Positions 7,660 to 7,937 of a DNA stretch of 7,937 nt are shown one piece after another (the stretch's first letter is position 1; each line of letters begins with the position of its first letter). The position numbers and the translations under genes were made by a program. The stretch is taken from positions 1 through 7,937 of the forward strand of contig JAKBHQ010000478.1 of assembly GCA_021836665.1 (NCBI GenBank), given 5' to 3'. This DNA is from Thermoplasmata archaeon. GTDB lineage: Bacteria > Actinomycetota > Acidimicrobiia > Acidimicrobiales > Acidimicrobiaceae. A model generated the notes under the pieces. That model was not told the origin of the DNA, searched no databases, and saw only the letters and a list, made by a program, of their open reading frames with translations.

Positions 7660-7937
7660 ATGACTTTCGAATATGAGTCCTACCTCGCCTACTTTCCCGG
7701 ACCGAAAGGTGAGAATTCGGGTTATGTCAAGGAGCTCTTCGATAAGGTCCTCGACGATTACTTTCATTGGAGGAAAAACTATTATCCAGCCGATTCTTCT
7801 CTTATGTCTCCAATCGATCTGGATGGCTTCAAGCAAGAGCGTAGTGATCTCGAAGAGAGAATTACCGAGATGCTCGGCCGCCTTCGACGAAGTTTCCCAT
7901 TTTATTCACCTCGATACATAGCGCATCAACAAGGGGA
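7660..7937 (+). CDS. Group II pyridoxal-phosphate-dependent amino-acid decarboxylase (N-terminal part)
   Basis: The frame is open from the ATG to the right edge (92 codons plus two bases) with a good ribosome site. Its N-terminus has the hallmark layout of one branch of group II decarboxylases (the glutamate/tyrosine/aromatic amino-acid decarboxylase family): a FPGPKGEN element at about 13-20, YFHWRKNYYPAD (about 35-46), and FPFYSPRYIAHQQG near 79-92. The last corresponds to the conserved region in which related enzymes read FPFxxPRYxAHM. Such enzymes remove CO2 from an amino acid to form an amine, in the cytoplasm. The pyridoxal-binding lysine and the substrate-determining residues lie beyond the window, so the substrate is unknown. 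The gene shares a strand with the TetR gene but is separated from it by 758 bases, so it is probably transcribed independently. Confidence 0.8.
   Translation, partial: MTFEYESYLAYFPGPKGENSGYVKELFDKVLDDYFHWRKNYYPADSSLMSPIDLDGFKQERSDLEERITEMLGRLRRSFPFYSPRYIAHQQG

Noticed and set aside
7510..7836. 108-residue minus-strand open frame
   Set aside because: It overlaps the start of the well-supported decarboxylase on the other strand and has no recognisable motifs.

Overview
The window looks like a bacterial chromosome segment with a GC content near 50 % (estimated by eye). Complete pilB, pilT and pilC genes without outer-membrane secretin genes, a DHA2-type drug exporter with a divergent TetR regulator, and the overall protein style would fit an actinomycetotal lineage, perhaps a moderate-GC acidimicrobial relative. 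This placement is an inference; no rRNA or marker gene is present to settle it.

Layout from left to right. (1) Bases 1-101 are the right end of an IS200/IS605-family (IS1341/TnpB-type) transposon: the last 19 codons of a plus-strand TnpB-like frame, an 11-bp hairpin over its end, and a terminal element made of GAAT, a GC-rich hairpin and TCAA. This is also the 3' scaffold of a predicted omega-RNA, whose guide would be the host sequence starting at 102. (2) Bases 151-4325, minus strand, hold a compact type IV pilus motor operon transcribed pilB > pilT > pilC: extension ATPase, retraction ATPase, inner-membrane platform. The transposon end lies 49 bp beyond the pilC stop, in convergent orientation. 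(3) Bases 4326-4590 are the pilB leader and MFS tail, with a 10-bp inverted repeat. (4) Bases 4591-6159 (minus) encode a 14-helix MFS exporter. The gene 6284-6901 (plus) encodes a TetR/AcrR regulator divergent from it. The 124-bp gap between them carries two overlapping palindromes (6221-6245 and 6235-6252) that are good operator candidates. (5) Bases 6902-7659 hold no convincing gene, only short broken frames that may be decayed coding DNA. (6) Bases 7660-7937 (plus) are the start of a group II pyridoxal-phosphate amino-acid decarboxylase that runs off the window.

How they work together: PilB and PilT drive pilus extension and retraction through PilC in the cytoplasmic membrane. The other pilus genes (pilins, prepilin peptidase, PilM/N/O) are not here and may lie beyond the transposon. 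The TetR protein probably represses both the exporter and itself. No wholly new system is evident. The most informative unusual items are the guide-bearing transposon end abutting the pilus operon, the overlapping operator palindromes, and the degenerate-looking spacer before the decarboxylase.
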